Notes under the pieces: model-generated
What the model saw: the letters and a program-made list of their open reading frames with translations, nothing else
The model's database searches: none
Told to the model about the DNA's origin: nothing
NCBI GenBank assembly: GCA_015491905.1
Contig: WGGC01000008.1
Location: 1 to 34,784 of the forward strand
Source: Bacteroidales bacterium
GTDB taxonomy: Bacteria > Bacteroidota > Bacteroidia > Bacteroidales > F082
Length of the DNA stretch: 34,784 nucleotides
Direction: 5' to 3'
Part shown: piece by piece, positions 1-9,171 of the stretch
Numbering within the stretch: the stretch's first letter is position 1
Layout: every line of letters starts with the position of its first letter
Translations under genes and position numbers: made by a program

Positions 1-224
1 AAGATGTATTTATCAAGATTAAGTTAAACGTTAAGGAAGGTAAATTACATTTTGAAACGTTAAACAGAATTTCTGAAGCAAAAAATAAAGATAAAGCTTC
101 TGGTATAGGGTTATCAAATGTAAAAAAGAGATTAGAGCTACATTATGGAGGTAATTATTCGTTAGATTTCGGACGTGATAAGGACTTTTTTAGAGTAGAT
201 TTGCAACTGAATTTAAGGTCATGA
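1..224 (+). CDS. LytS-family sensor histidine kinase, C-terminal end (partial)
   Basis: This is the last 73 codons of a gene that begins before the window, read in the frame starting at base 3 and ending at the TGA at 222-224. The visible part is the end of a HATPase_c ATP-binding domain. It has the G2-box glycines in SGIGLSNVKKRL followed by ELHYGG and a short beta strand, as in LytS/YehU (His_kinase family) sensors. Its stop overlaps the ATG of the LytTR regulator by four bases (ATGA), so the two are translationally coupled. It should autophosphorylate and pass phosphate to the regulator at 221-925. The sensing domain and phosphoacceptor His lie outside the window, so the signal cannot be told. 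Confidence 0.85.
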   Translation, partial: DVFIKIKLNVKEGKLHFETLNRISEAKNKDKASGIGLSNVKKRLELHYGGNYSLDFGRDKDFFRVDLQLNLRS

Positions 225-925
225 TAAACTGTATAATTGTTGATGATGAGCCATTGGCACGTGAGATACTTGAATCTTTTGTGGCAAAGGTTCCTTTTCT
301 AAAATTAGTTGACTCCTGTAAAAATGGATTTGAAGCTATGAAAGTGCTTCAGGAGAATGAAGTAAATCTTGTTTTTCTGGACATTCAAATGCCGGATATT
401 ACAGGAATACAATTGTATGAAAGTTTACCCGAGCCTCCAATGGTTATTTTTACAACTGCATACAGTAACTATGCGGTTGCAGGTTTTGATATGGATGCTG
501 TGGATTATCTGCTTAAACCTTTTTCTTTTGAAAGGTTTTTAAAAGCAGTAAATAAAGCCAAAGCATTTCAAAAAAATAAAACTCCCATAAAAAATGAAGG
601 GATCAAACAGAGGGAATTTATTTTTGTGAAAGACGGTTCTAAAGTAATAAAAATTGATTTTGACAATATTCTTTATCTGGAAGGAATGAAAGACTATGTT
701 AAAATTGTTATGAAAGATAAATATGTTCTTACATTAATTTCCATGCAGCAAATGGCTGAAAAATTACCTTCTCATTTATTTGTCAGAATACATCGTTCTT
801 ATATTGTGGCTATCCCTAAAATAGAAAAGATAGAAAAAAACAGGGTTGTTATTAATGACCAATGGCTGCCGATTGGAAATTCATTTAAATCCGGTTTGTT
901 TGAGATACTGGATAAAATTAATTAA
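221..925 (+). CDS. LytTR-type response regulator
   Basis: A 234-residue two-domain response regulator. Residues about 1-120 are a receiver domain with the acidic pocket at D8-D9, phosphoacceptor Asp54 in VFLDIQMPD, the conserved Thr in FTTAY and the Lys in LLKPF. Residues about 130-234 are a LytTR DNA-binding domain (IFVKDGSKVIKI, ILYLEGMKDYVKI, LFVRIHRSYIV). This is the AgrA/LytR/AlgR architecture, which binds promoter DNA after phosphorylation by a LytS-type kinase. Here that kinase is encoded just upstream with a four-base overlap. The targets are unknown. The downstream secreted protein and outer-membrane receptor on the same strand are candidates by position only. Confidence 0.95.
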   Translation: MINCIIVDDEPLAREILESFVAKVPFLKLVDSCKNGFEAMKVLQENEVNLVFLDIQMPDITGIQLYESLPEPPMVIFTTAYSNYAVAGFDMDAVDYLLKPFSFERFLKAVNKAKAFQKNKTPIKNEGIKQREFIFVKDGSKVIKIDFDNILYLEGMKDYVKIVMKDKYVLTLISMQQMAEKLPSHLFVRIHRSYIVAIPKIEKIEKNRVVINDQWLPIGNSFKSGLFEILDKIN

Positions 926-1048
926 ACTTTTCAAATATATTAGTCGATGAAATTAATACTTTCGTCAGTTTTCTATAATAGATTGTATAATATATTTCCC
1001 TTATAAGTAAATAAATGAAAATTTTGTAACCCCTTAAATTATTATATT

Positions 1049-1900
1049 ATGAGATTATTTATGTTGATGATCTTTTCCATGCTTTCGTTAGTAGCCTTTC
1101 CAAAAGGTAAAAAAAATCAGGTTTTACACAGTAAAGAGCAAAGTAAACCATTAATAATTGATGGAAAATCAAATGACTGGCAAGTTCCTTTAATATTTAA
1201 TAAAAAGAGTGGCTTTTATTATGGTATCAGTAATGATAAACAAAACCTTTATATAGAAATGAAAATAAAAGACCCTGTTTTAATGCAGAAAATACTCACT
1301 TTAGGCTTTACTATATATATTGATCCAAATGCTAAAGCAAAAAATATTTTAGGCATTAACTATCCCGAAAAGGGAATGATGAATCGTAAAAAAGGAAAAA
1401 ATCGTCAAAAAAATAAGGAACCAAATCTTGAGAGCCGCGCCGAGAGATTAAAAAAGTTTAACATGAAATTTCTTACAGGAATGGTTGAAGGCCAACTGGT
1501 GGGTTTTGATGAAGCAGGGATGGAAGAATCCTATTTTGGTGAGGATGATATTGATGCTTTAATACAAATAAATAACAAAGGGGAATTAATATATGAAGCG
1601 AAGATTCCATTAAAAAGCATTTTTAAAAATCCCTCCTCTTATTTAAAAGGAAAGCCTTTTAGTATTGTTTTGGAGACAGGATATTTTAACTCGTATAATG
1701 GGAGAAACGCAGAACATATGGCAGGAGGGTTTCGTTCTATGGACAGGTATAACAGATATGGTTCTCCTTATGGAGGAGGAATTTCCAGAGCACGGCCTCC
1801 AATGCTGGGAAAAATGAGGCAGCAAACAGGTTCTCCCGCAATGCAATATATGTTGGAACCTACAAGGCTAAAAATAAAAAAAGTTGTTTTAAATAAATAG
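1049..1900 (+). CDS. Secreted CBM9/DOMON-like domain protein
   Basis: A 283-residue protein with an N-terminal signal peptide (hydrophobic MRLFMLMIFSMLSLVAFPKG). The segment at about residues 35-110 (IIDGKSNDW, then a strand-rich YYGISNDKQNLYIEMKI and a GFTIYID element) looks like the beta-sandwich of CBM9/DOMON-like extracytoplasmic domains. Residues about 120-150 are Lys/Arg/Asn-rich and probably disordered. The tail (residues about 225-260) is Gly/Arg/Tyr/Met-rich, with YGSPYGGG and repeated R-M/P segments. It lies between the LytTR regulator and the receptor gene, 76 bases before the latter. I recognise the fold type only, not a characterised family. It may bind a ligand in the periplasm or on the surface and partner the receptor (inference). 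Confidence 0.75.
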   Translation: MRLFMLMIFSMLSLVAFPKGKKNQVLHSKEQSKPLIIDGKSNDWQVPLIFNKKSGFYYGISNDKQNLYIEMKIKDPVLMQKILTLGFTIYIDPNAKAKNILGINYPEKGMMNRKKGKNRQKNKEPNLESRAERLKKFNMKFLTGMVEGQLVGFDEAGMEESYFGEDDIDALIQINNKGELIYEAKIPLKSIFKNPSSYLKGKPFSIVLETGYFNSYNGRNAEHMAGGFRSMDRYNRYGSPYGGGISRARPPMLGKMRQQTGSPAMQYMLEPTRLKIKKVVLNK

Positions 1901-1976
1901 TAAATTTTGAAGCGCACTTAATTAGTGTATTAATAATCAAATAAATACAAAATAAAAGTTAAATAAACTGAAAGTA

Positions 1977-4445
1977 ATGAGAAAAAACTGGATTGTTGTT
2001 TTAGGAATTATCTTTTTTATGGGTAGTAATGCTTTTGCTCAGGCAAAATTTAATAAGGTAGAAATAGGAAAAAGAGGTGGAGTGATTTTTGGCAGAGTTT
2101 TTTCTTCAGAAAAAAAGGTGCCTATGGAGTACACAAATGTTGCACTTTATAGTTTGCCTGATTCAGCACTGATAACCGGTGGAATAACAAATAAAACAGG
2201 GGCTTTTAGGTTTTCGGGTTTGAAAAACGGAAATTATTATCTTATTGCTCATTTTATAGGTTTCAAAACTAAGCAGGTAAATAAAATAATATTAGACGAT
2301 CAACACAGGTTTGTAAAATTACCTCCTATATTTCTTTCTCCTGCCAGTTCTACACTGAAAGGGGTGGAAGTAAAAGCCAGACAACCCCGTATTTCTTATC
2401 AAATTGATAAAAAAGTTATTAATGTTTCGCAAGATTTAAATGCAGCTTCCGGCACAGCTGTGGATGTATTGGAAAATGTACCTTCTGTAAATGTGGATAT
2501 TGAAGGAAATGTTTCTTTAAGAGGATCTTCAAGTTTTACGGTTTTAATTAATGGCAGGCCAAGTGTTTTAAGTGGAAGTGACGCATTGCAGCAAATTCCC
2601 TCTTCGGCAATTGATAAAATTGAAGTAATCACTAACCCATCAGCAAAATATGACCCTGAAGGAGTAGGAGGTATAATAAATATTATTCTGAAAAAAGATA
2701 AAAAATTAGGTTTAAATGGCATTGCCAGCGGCTCTGTCGGGACAAGAAATAAATACCAGGGAAATGTTTTGCTTTCATATCGCAAGGGAAAAATTAATTA
2801 TTATGTTTCTGTTGATGGAATGAATAGGGATATGCACATGAAAGTAAAATTAAATAACCAAACCTTTAGTGGAGACACTACAAACTACAGGATATCTAAT
2901 CTTACAGGAACACGGAGCCGTAGAGGGTATGGCGTAAAAGGTGGTGCAGATATTAATTTCACAAAAAAAACAGGATTATTTTTATCTGCAAAAGTCGGTG
3001 GATACGGTTTTGGAATGAATAATGACAGTAAACAACATATTTATACCCTTCCGGCAACATTTGAGAAATATTCAAATTCTGTTAGTAATTCTAATCGCTG
3101 GGGAAATTATTATACAGGGCAGGCAGAATTTCAGCATAAGTTTAACGAGCACGGTCATCAGTTGGATTTACTGTTTTATTATTCAACAAGAAAAAGTGAT
3201 GATAGCGAAACGCAATCCGACTATATTACAAATATGAATTGGGAACGTCTGAATTATATTCCTTCTCAAATTCAAACTAATACCTATGATACATCATCAG
3301 ATATGCGAATAAAAGTTGATTACGCCTTGCCTGTTGGTAAAAAGGGAAAGCTGGAAGCCGGGTATCAAACTCGTATTGCAAATCTTAATGGAGAATATAA
3401 TTTTATGAATTTTGATACTTTATCCGGTACCTGGGTAAGTAATTCTGCAAGAAGTAGTTTTATAAAATTTCATAGAAATATATATGCTTTATATGTCAGT
3501 TTTAAAAATCAATATAAAAAACTAGGCTATGAATTTGGATTGAGAGGAGAATATACTGATAGGTCGGTAAATAATTTTGATGGTACCAAACCTTTTGTTA
3601 TTAGCAGGATGGATTATTTTCCAAGTGGATATTTATCATATAAACTTTCTAAAAAATCACAGGTTTATGCAAGTTACTCCAGGCGTATTGACCGGCCAGG
3701 CAACTGGAGTTTAAATCCTTTTCCAATGGTAATCGACCCATATAATTTAAGGGTTGGAAATCCTGAACTGCAGCCAGAATATATCGATTCATTTGAATTG
3801 GGAACACAAAAATCCATTAAAAAAGGATTTCTTTCTTTCGAAACATATTATCGTATTGGAAGGAATAAAATTTCCAGGGTTGTAAAATTAGATACAGCAA
3901 CAGGGATTATGGTTCATACAAGTGCTAATCTTAACAACGATTACTCCTTGGGTATGGAATTTATGGCTAACTTACGTCCTGTTAAATGGTTCAATTTAAA
4001 TTTTTCCGGTAATATTTATCATTACAGGTTGCAAGGTAATGTTACCGGGTCAAATGTAAGTGCTAAATCGACAAACTGGACAGGTCGGCTTACCGCCAGT
4101 TTTAACCTGAAAAATAATTTCAGAATCCAGATGATGGGAATTTATATCAGTCCATCGGCAACTGTACAAGGAAGCAGGAAAGGTTTTGCATATACAAATT
4201 TAGCTTTACGAAAGGATTTCTTCAAGCGTAAATTAAATATAACCTTATCTGCACGTGATTTGTTGGGTACAGCTCGTTATGAATTTCAATCTTCAGGATC
4301 TAATTTCCGCACTTATACTACAATGCAAAGAGAATGGCCTGTTATATCACTTAATGTTAATTATATAATTAATAATTATAAGCAGAAAAGAAAAAGACCT
4401 TCTCAGAATTCCGATCAAGGAGTTCCTAATGATATAGGATTTTAA
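1977..4445 (+). CDS. TonB-dependent-receptor-type outer-membrane protein (CarboxypepD_reg / plug / OMP_b-brl_3)
   Basis: An 822-residue outer-membrane protein. A signal peptide ends near AFAQ at residue 22. A CarboxypepD_reg-like beta-sandwich follows at about 35-120 (GVIFGRVFSS, ITNKTGAFRFSGL). Next is a plug domain at about 125-235 with the typical VLENVPSVNVDIEGNVSLRG, the LINGRPSVLSG loop and IEVITNPSAKYDPEGVGGIINI. A long beta-barrel (OMP_b-brl_3 type) fills the rest. Relatives take up ligands in a TonB-dependent manner, but no substrate can be assigned here. There is no SusD partner, and the neighbour is a CBM9/DOMON-like secreted protein. The C-terminus (KQKRKRPSQNSDQG) extends past the last strand and is hydrophilic, which is usual in this subfamily. 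Confidence 0.92.
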   Translation: MRKNWIVVLGIIFFMGSNAFAQAKFNKVEIGKRGGVIFGRVFSSEKKVPMEYTNVALYSLPDSALITGGITNKTGAFRFSGLKNGNYYLIAHFIGFKTKQVNKIILDDQHRFVKLPPIFLSPASSTLKGVEVKARQPRISYQIDKKVINVSQDLNAASGTAVDVLENVPSVNVDIEGNVSLRGSSSFTVLINGRPSVLSGSDALQQIPSSAIDKIEVITNPSAKYDPEGVGGIINIILKKDKKLGLNGIASGSVGTRNKYQGNVLLSYRKGKINYYVSVDGMNRDMHMKVKLNNQTFSGDTTNYRISNLTGTRSRRGYGVKGGADINFTKKTGLFLSAKVGGYGFGMNNDSKQHIYTLPATFEKYSNSVSNSNRWGNYYTGQAEFQHKFNEHGHQLDLLFYYSTRKSDDSETQSDYITNMNWERLNYIPSQIQTNTYDTSSDMRIKVDYALPVGKKGKLEAGYQTRIANLNGEYNFMNFDTLSGTWVSNSARSSFIKFHRNIYALYVSFKNQYKKLGYEFGLRGEYTDRSVNNFDGTKPFVISRMDYFPSGYLSYKLSKKSQVYASYSRRIDRPGNWSLNPFPMVIDPYNLRVGNPELQPEYIDSFELGTQKSIKKGFLSFETYYRIGRNKISRVVKLDTATGIMVHTSANLNNDYSLGMEFMANLRPVKWFNLNFSGNIYHYRLQGNVTGSNVSAKSTNWTGRLTASFNLKNNFRIQMMGIYISPSATVQGSRKGFAYTNLALRKDFFKRKLNITLSARDLLGTARYEFQSSGSNFRTYTTMQREWPVISLNVNYIINNYKQKRKRPSQNSDQGVPNDIGF

Positions 4446-4454
4446 AAAAAAATT

Positions 4455-4561
4455 ATAAAAAATTAGCTGCTGCCGGATTCTAAATCAATTAAACGTTTGT
4501 TATAAGGGGAACAGCGTTTTGACAAGTATTTCAGAAAAACGGTTAGCAGCTAATTTTTTAT
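4455..4561. repeat. 17-base perfect inverted repeat spanning the receptor/lplA convergent junction
   Basis: ATAAAAAATTAGCTGCT at 4455-4471 and its exact reverse complement at 4545-4561 are separated by 73 bases. The left arm lies 10 bases after the receptor stop. The right arm lies inside the last codons of lplA (KKLAAN region). It could fold as a long-loop terminator for either transcript, or record a small inverted duplication. No T-run follows it as in a classical terminator. Confidence 0.6.
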
Positions 4562-5453
4562 TTAGTAATTCTCTCTGATGTTGTTGATTTATTATTTTTT
4601 TTTCTATTTCAACTAATCTTTTCCCTTCAAAATATAAAACAGCATCTTTAATTAATCCATCCTTTATTGTTAGTTTAGTTTCAATATTTCCATAATCTGT
4701 ACTTAGCTTATTTTCGAAACTAAATACGGGAGAATATCCATAATTCCATTTCCAGGTATGATACTTTTCTTTAGCCAGCAAATTAATATCGTTAATTTCC
4801 TTATCAGATAGTTGACGGGTATTCTTAATGTTAAAATAACTGATAAAAAAAGCTATCATACTTTCCATAAAATCTTCCATTGTAACCATTGGCAGGTAAT
4901 CAGAAATATTTGTAACACTTGCTCTTACAGAAGTAATAGATTTATCCTTAATATTTTCAGTATTTTTATTAATAACATTGTTTAACCAGTCAAGGTTAGT
5001 TTGGTACAAAAGTGTTCCATGGTGCAAAACTCTGTTTTTAAAAACATGACCTGAGTTACCAGAAAATTTTTTTCCGTCAAGGGTAAGATTATTTTTACCT
5101 TCAAAGCGAACATCAAGGCCAAGGGTTTTAAAAAAATCAATTACAGGCCGGGTAAATTTATGAAAATCAACTAAACTTGTTTTGCTTTCCGGTTCAGTAA
5201 TTAAAGTGTAGTTAATATTTCCTTTATCATGAAAAACTGTACCTCCTCCGGATATTCTTCGTATTACCGGTATATTATTCTCTTCGGTAAATTTAGTATT
5301 TACTTCCCTTAAAGTGTTTTGATGTTTTCCTATTATAACACAAGGTTCATTTTTCCAAAACATCAAAATTTCTTCATTAATATTTTTAAGAATAAATTCT
5401 TCTGCTGCGATGTTGAAATAAGGGTTAGACTCTTGTCTGTTAATATAGATCAT
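4500..5453 (-). CDS. lplA: Lipoate-protein ligase A
   Basis: A 317-residue cytoplasmic enzyme that activates lipoate with ATP and transfers it to the lysine of lipoyl domains (2-oxoacid dehydrogenases, GcvH). The BPL/LplA catalytic domain fills about residues 1-225. It shows the lipoyl-binding RRISGGGTVFHD loop near residue 65, NINYTL, and the catalytic-lysine segment LTLDGKKFSGNSGHVFKN followed by HHGTLL. Residues about 235-317 match the C-terminal accessory domain, beginning at KYHTWKWNYGYSPVFSF. The length fits the two-domain form. It is transcribed alone from a -7 box just upstream. The right arm of a 17-base inverted repeat lies in its 3' end. Confidence 0.95.
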   Translation of the reverse strand: MIYINRQESNPYFNIAAEEFILKNINEEILMFWKNEPCVIIGKHQNTLREVNTKFTEENNIPVIRRISGGGTVFHDKGNINYTLITEPESKTSLVDFHKFTRPVIDFFKTLGLDVRFEGKNNLTLDGKKFSGNSGHVFKNRVLHHGTLLYQTNLDWLNNVINKNTENIKDKSITSVRASVTNISDYLPMVTMEDFMESMIAFFISYFNIKNTRQLSDKEINDINLLAKEKYHTWKWNYGYSPVFSFENKLSTDYGNIETKLTIKDGLIKDAVLYFEGKRLVEIEKKIINQQHQRELLNKKLAANRFSEILVKTLFPL

Positions 5454-5467
5454 AAAATAATTTTTAA

Positions 5468-5475
5468 CAAAATTA
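5468..5475 (-). promoter_or_regulatory. Bacteroidota -7 promoter box for lplA
   Basis: On the minus strand this reads TAATTTTG, a full match to TAnnTTTG, ending 15 bases upstream of the lplA ATG. No convincing -33 TTTG is seen. Confidence 0.45.
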
Positions 5476-5600
5476 CAGTTTTTGTTTTTATATAGTAGGT
5501 TATTAATAACATGTTTTTATTATTACAAGTACTATTTTAAACTAATTAAATTTTTTATCATCGAGATAATATTTAAAGTCAATTGTCTTGATATTCAATG

Positions 5601-5608
5601 TATCTTTG
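5601..5608 (+). promoter_or_regulatory. Bacteroidota -7 promoter box for typA/bipA
   Basis: TATCTTTG, the commonest form of the TAnnTTTG -7 element, lies 25 bases upstream of the ATG at 5634. A TTG at 5583-5585 is the only -33 candidate, and its spacing is shorter than usual. Confidence 0.6.
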
Positions 5609-5633
5609 CCCGCTTTAAAAAATTAGATTTACC

Positions 5634-7436
5634 ATGCAAGAAATTAAAAATATAGCAATCATTGCTCATGTTGACCACGGGAAAACAACTCTGGTTGACC
5701 GTATCCTTCACCAGGTAAAATTATTCAGAGAAAATGAAGAAGTTGGCGAATTAATACTAGATAGTAATGATTTAGAGCGTGAGCGCGGCATTACTATATT
5801 ATCTAAAAATGTTTCTGTTAGATATAAAGGAGTTAAAATTAATATTATAGATACTCCGGGTCACTCCGATTTTGGTGGCGAAGTGGAACGGGTTTTAAAT
5901 ATGGCCGATGGGGTACTTCTACTTGTAGATGCCTTTGAAGGGCCAATGCCCCAGACACGTTTTGTCCTTCAGAAAGCTATTGATTTAGATTTAATGCCTA
6001 TCGTAGTGGTAAATAAAGTAGATAAACCAAATTGTCGTCCTGAAGAAGTCCAGGAAGCGGTTTTTGATTTAATGTTTAATTTGGGAGCCTCTGAAAAACA
6101 ATTGGATTTTGCTACTGTTTATGGCTCTTCCAAAAATGGTTGGATGGGGCCGGATTGGAAAACACAAACTGATGATGTATCCTATTTGCTTGATCAAATT
6201 CTGGAACAAATTCCTTCTGCAAAATACGTTGAAGGCTCACCGCAAATGCAAATTACCTCACTGGATTACTCTTCTTATGTTGGCCGTATTGCCGTGGGCA
6301 GATTGTTAAGAGGGAAATTACAACAAGGTATGAATGTTTCTCTTGTGAAAAGAGATGGGCGTATTGTGAAATCAAAAATAAAAGAACTTTATCGTTTTGA
6401 AGGATTGGGTAAAGAAAAATATAAAGGTGAAGTTTATGCCGGTGATATCATAGCATTAATGGGTCTTGAAGATTTTGAGATTGGCGATACCGTTGCTGAT
6501 TATGATGAGCCCGAAGGATTACCTCCTATTAAAATTGATGAGCCTACAATGAGTATGTTATTTACAATTAATAATTCACCATTTTTCGGTAAAGAAGGTA
6601 AGTATGTAACCTCCAGGCATCTAAGAGACCGTCTATTTCATGAAATTGAAAAGAATCTGGCTTTACGTGTAGAGGAAACAGAATCTGCCGATTCGTATAA
6701 TGTCTTTGGCAGGGGGATTTTACACCTTTCTATTCTTGTAGAAACAATGCGTCGTGAGGGATATGAATTTCAACTTGGTCAACCAAAAGTTATAATTAAA
6801 GAAATTGACGGGGTTAAGCATGAGCCTGTTGAAAGCTTAACAGTACTTGTTCCTGAGGATTTTAGCGGAAGAGTTATTGAAATTGTTTCTAACAGAAAAG
6901 GTGAATTCCTTAATATGGAACCTAAAAATGACCGGATGCAGTTGGAATTTTCTATTCCATCCAGAGGAATTATTGGCTTAAGAAATACTATTTTGACTTC
7001 AACTGAAGGAGAAGCTATTATTGCTCATCGTTTTAAAAGTTTTGAACCCTGGAAAGGTAAATTTCAAGCTAAAAATAATGGTGCGTTGATTTCTATGGAA
7101 ACAGGAATTGCTATACCTTTTGCTATATGGAAACTACAGGACAGAGGTAGATTTTATATTGAACCTAATGTTGAAATTTATGCCGGTCAGGTAGTTGGCG
7201 AACATAATCGCGATAACGATTTAGTAGTTAACTTAAATAAAGGAAAAAAATTATCCAATATGCGTGCATCCGGTTCTGATGCAAAAGTGTTAATTTCTCC
7301 TGCTTTACGTTTTTCTCTTGAAGAATATATGGAAATTATCAGAAAAGATGAATATTTGGAAATTACTCCCCGCTCTCTCCGGCTAAGAAAAATATTGTTG
7401 AATGAAACCGATAGAAAAAGAGCGGGTAAAGCTTAG
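5634..7436 (+). CDS. typA: Ribosome-associated GTPase BipA/TypA
   Basis: A 600-residue translational GTPase of the EF-G/LepA superfamily that binds the 70S ribosome and helps 50S assembly and stress adaptation. G1 is [10 protein letters not shown] near residue 11, G2 is RERGITI, G3 is DTPGH and G4 is VNKVDKP. An EF-Tu-II-like domain follows (about 205-295), then EF-G III-like and V-like domains ([39 protein letters not shown]). The BipA-specific C-terminal domain contains [14 protein letters not shown] and ends near residue 600. The length is normal. The first ATG follows a -7 box. The LEA-like lipoprotein gene starts 6 bases after the stop and is probably co-transcribed. Confidence 0.98.
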   Translation: MQEIKNIAIIAHVDHGKTTLVDRILHQVKLFRENEEVGELILDSNDLERERGITILSKNVSVRYKGVKINIIDTPGHSDFGGEVERVLNMADGVLLLVDAFEGPMPQTRFVLQKAIDLDLMPIVVVNKVDKPNCRPEEVQEAVFDLMFNLGASEKQLDFATVYGSSKNGWMGPDWKTQTDDVSYLLDQILEQIPSAKYVEGSPQMQITSLDYSSYVGRIAVGRLLRGKLQQGMNVSLVKRDGRIVKSKIKELYRFEGLGKEKYKGEVYAGDIIALMGLEDFEIGDTVADYDEPEGLPPIKIDEPTMSMLFTINNSPFFGKEGKYVTSRHLRDRLFHEIEKNLALRVEETESADSYNVFGRGILHLSILVETMRREGYEFQLGQPKVIIKEIDGVKHEPVESLTVLVPEDFSGRVIEIVSNRKGEFLNMEPKNDRMQLEFSIPSRGIIGLRNTILTSTEGEAIIAHRFKSFEPWKGKFQAKNNGALISMETGIAIPFAIWKLQDRGRFYIEPNVEIYAGQVVGEHNRDNDLVVNLNKGKKLSNMRASGSDAKVLISPALRFSLEEYMEIIRKDEYLEITPRSLRLRKILLNETDRKRAGKA

Positions 7437-7442
7437 GAATAT

Positions 7443-8063
7443 ATGATAAGAAGCCGGTATTTTAGAGAATTGTTTTTTGTTCTTTTTATTTTTACGATTT
7501 TATCAATCGGGTTGAGTAGTTGCGGACTTGTAAAACAAGTTGCTGAATTTGATAGGTTCGTAAAAGCAAAATTTACAATACATAGTGTTAAGCTTAATGA
7601 CGTGGCGGGTATTAATTTTCCCAAAACTTCTTCAGCAAGAGATATAAACTTTTCTGACGTAATTAAGCTTACCGGTGCCATTCTTAAAGATACATTACCT
7701 TCTACCCTTGTTTTAAATGTTGAAGTGTTCAATCCTTTTGATAAAGAAGCCGGAGTGCAAGGAATGGAATGGAAAGCAATGCAAAATAATTTAATTGTTG
7801 CAAAAGGAAATATTGAAAAACCATTGTTAGTTGCTCCTCATGGTAAGGTATCTTTTCCTTTATATGTTAATGTAAACCTTTCAAAATTGATTACTCTAAA
7901 AAATATTCAGCAGTTATTAGGCTTGTTTTTAAATAAAAGTAAACCTGCTGAAATACTTGATAAGCTTAATATTACAATTGGAATACGACCCTATTATAAA
8001 TTTGGACCCGAATTAAAAAAATTCCCTGATTATATTATTATTTATCCAAACCTAAAGAAATAA
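7443..8063 (+). CDS. LEA type 2 (WHy)-like lipoprotein
   Basis: A 206-residue predicted lipoprotein. The hydrophobic signal (FFVLFIFTILSIG) ends in the lipobox LSSC with Cys27. After this comes a beta-rich domain with the LEA_2/WHy pattern: strand KFTIHSVKLNDVAGIN, a central LVLNVEVFNPFDKEAGVQGMEWK (split here as LVLNVEV and NPFD), NLIVAKG, and LVAPHGKVSFPLYVNV. Bacterial members are outer-membrane or periplasmic lipoproteins of unclear role. It starts 6 bases after typA, and its last codons and stop lie in the left stem of a bidirectional terminator. The family call rests on pattern, not on a search. Confidence 0.75.
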   Translation: MIRSRYFRELFFVLFIFTILSIGLSSCGLVKQVAEFDRFVKAKFTIHSVKLNDVAGINFPKTSSARDINFSDVIKLTGAILKDTLPSTLVLNVEVFNPFDKEAGVQGMEWKAMQNNLIVAKGNIEKPLLVAPHGKVSFPLYVNVNLSKLITLKNIQQLLGLFLNKSKPAEILDKLNITIGIRPYYKFGPELKKFPDYIIIYPNLKK

Positions 8064-8086
8064 AATAATTTTTTTATTTCTTTAGG
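8051..8086. terminator. Bidirectional terminator between the convergent LEA-like and EamA genes
   Basis: Perfect 15-base arms CCTAAAGAAATAAAA (8051-8065) and their reverse complement (8072-8086), with a 6-base loop. The plus direction leads into the sequence TTAATTTTTTTTT at 8087-8099. The arms contain the final codons and stops of both flanking genes (TAA at 8061-8063, and TTA at 8082-8084 on the plus strand). Confidence 0.8.
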
Positions 8087-8975
8087 TTAATTTTTTTTTG
8101 AAGACATTTGTTTGTGAAAATATGACTCCTGTCAGCATCAGTATTCCACCTAGAATAATTCTTACTGTAATAACTTCATGTAAAATCAATATACCTCCTG
8201 CCGCTGCAAATAACGATTCTAAACTTAGTATTATTGCGGCATGAGAAGGAAGTACATTTTTTTGACCTAAAACCTGCAAAGTATAAGCGACCCCTACCGA
8301 CATTATTCCTCCATATAAAATTGGTATTATTGCTAATCGTACATCCTGTAACGTTGTGGTTTCAAAAATTATTGATATAATTATACTTAGTAGGGAAGCA
8401 ATCATGAATTGAATAAATGATAGGTATAACACGTTAACCTTAGGTGCATATTTTCCAATAATTAAAACATGCCCGGCAAAGAAAAAAGCACTTATAAAGA
8501 CTAGTCCATCTCCTAACATCAATGATAAACCTTCTTTTATTGATAGAAAATATAAACCTGCAAAAGCAAGGATTATTCCTGTCCACGTTTGCATATTAAC
8601 TTTTTGTTTCCAGAAAATACCAAATATAGGAACTAGAATAACATATAAACTTGTAATAAAACCGGCATTTCCAGCTGTTGTATATACTAATCCGATTTGT
8701 TGAAAAGATGATCCCAAAAAAAGAAATATACCTGTTAAAAATCCGGCTTTTACCAAAATGCTTCTTTGTTTAATTTTATTTTTTATTGCCGGTTGTCTTT
8801 TTTTATTCCATATTATTAAAGGAAAAAGTGATAAGCTGCCAAGTGCAAACCGTATTCCATTGTATGCAAATGGAGAAATATGTTCCATTCCTGCACGTTG
8901 GGCTACAAATGCAAGCCCCCATATAATGGCCGTGACCAGAAGAATTATTTTAGAATTAAAGGAATTAAGTTTCAA
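8082..8975 (-). CDS. EamA/DMT-family transporter
   Basis: A 297-residue inner-membrane protein with about ten hydrophobic segments and two EamA repeats. The repeats are marked by IIWGLAFVAQRAGM at residues about 18-31 and the second-half signature HAAIILSLESLFAAAGGILILHE. This is the drug/metabolite transporter superfamily (YdcZ/RhaT/PagO-like), and the substrate cannot be inferred. The start is TTG: there is a stop a few codons upstream, and the first in-frame ATG (residue 30) would remove the first membrane helix. It is transcribed alone from a -7 box at 9012-9019 and ends in a terminator shared with the LEA-like gene. Confidence 0.92.
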   Translation of the reverse strand: MKLNSFNSKIILLVTAIIWGLAFVAQRAGMEHISPFAYNGIRFALGSLSLFPLIIWNKKRQPAIKNKIKQRSILVKAGFLTGIFLFLGSSFQQIGLVYTTAGNAGFITSLYVILVPIFGIFWKQKVNMQTWTGIILAFAGLYFLSIKEGLSLMLGDGLVFISAFFFAGHVLIIGKYAPKVNVLYLSFIQFMIASLLSIIISIIFETTTLQDVRLAIIPILYGGIMSVGVAYTLQVLGQKNVLPSHAAIILSLESLFAAAGGILILHEVITVRIILGGILMLTGVIFSQTNVFKKKLT

Positions 8976-9011
8976 ATTAATTTTATTGGAATTTTATACA
9001 TTAATTTACTT

Positions 9012-9019
9012 CAAAAATA
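9012..9019 (-). promoter_or_regulatory. -7 promoter box for the EamA transporter
   Basis: On the minus strand this reads TATTTTTG, a full TAnnTTTG match, 36 bases upstream of the TTG start. Confidence 0.45.
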
Positions 9020-9171
9020 CAGGTTCTTTTGAAAATGAAAAGTTTTGCCCTGATTTAATCTTCTATTATTTTACGAATATATTTTTTGGCTAATTTTGTG
9101 ATAATTCATCTTGTATATAGAAATAAATGCAGGGAAAAATATTTTTATATCAAAGAAATATTATTTTTGTA

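Noticed and set aside
2399-2785. Minus-strand reading frame of 128 codons inside the receptor gene
   Set aside because: Antisense to a clear plug-domain coding region, with no start context of its own.
8758-9093. Plus-strand reading frame of 111 codons with a hydrophobic start
   Set aside because: It lies antisense to the EamA gene for most of its length and has no family pattern; its hydrophobicity mirrors the transporter on the other strand.
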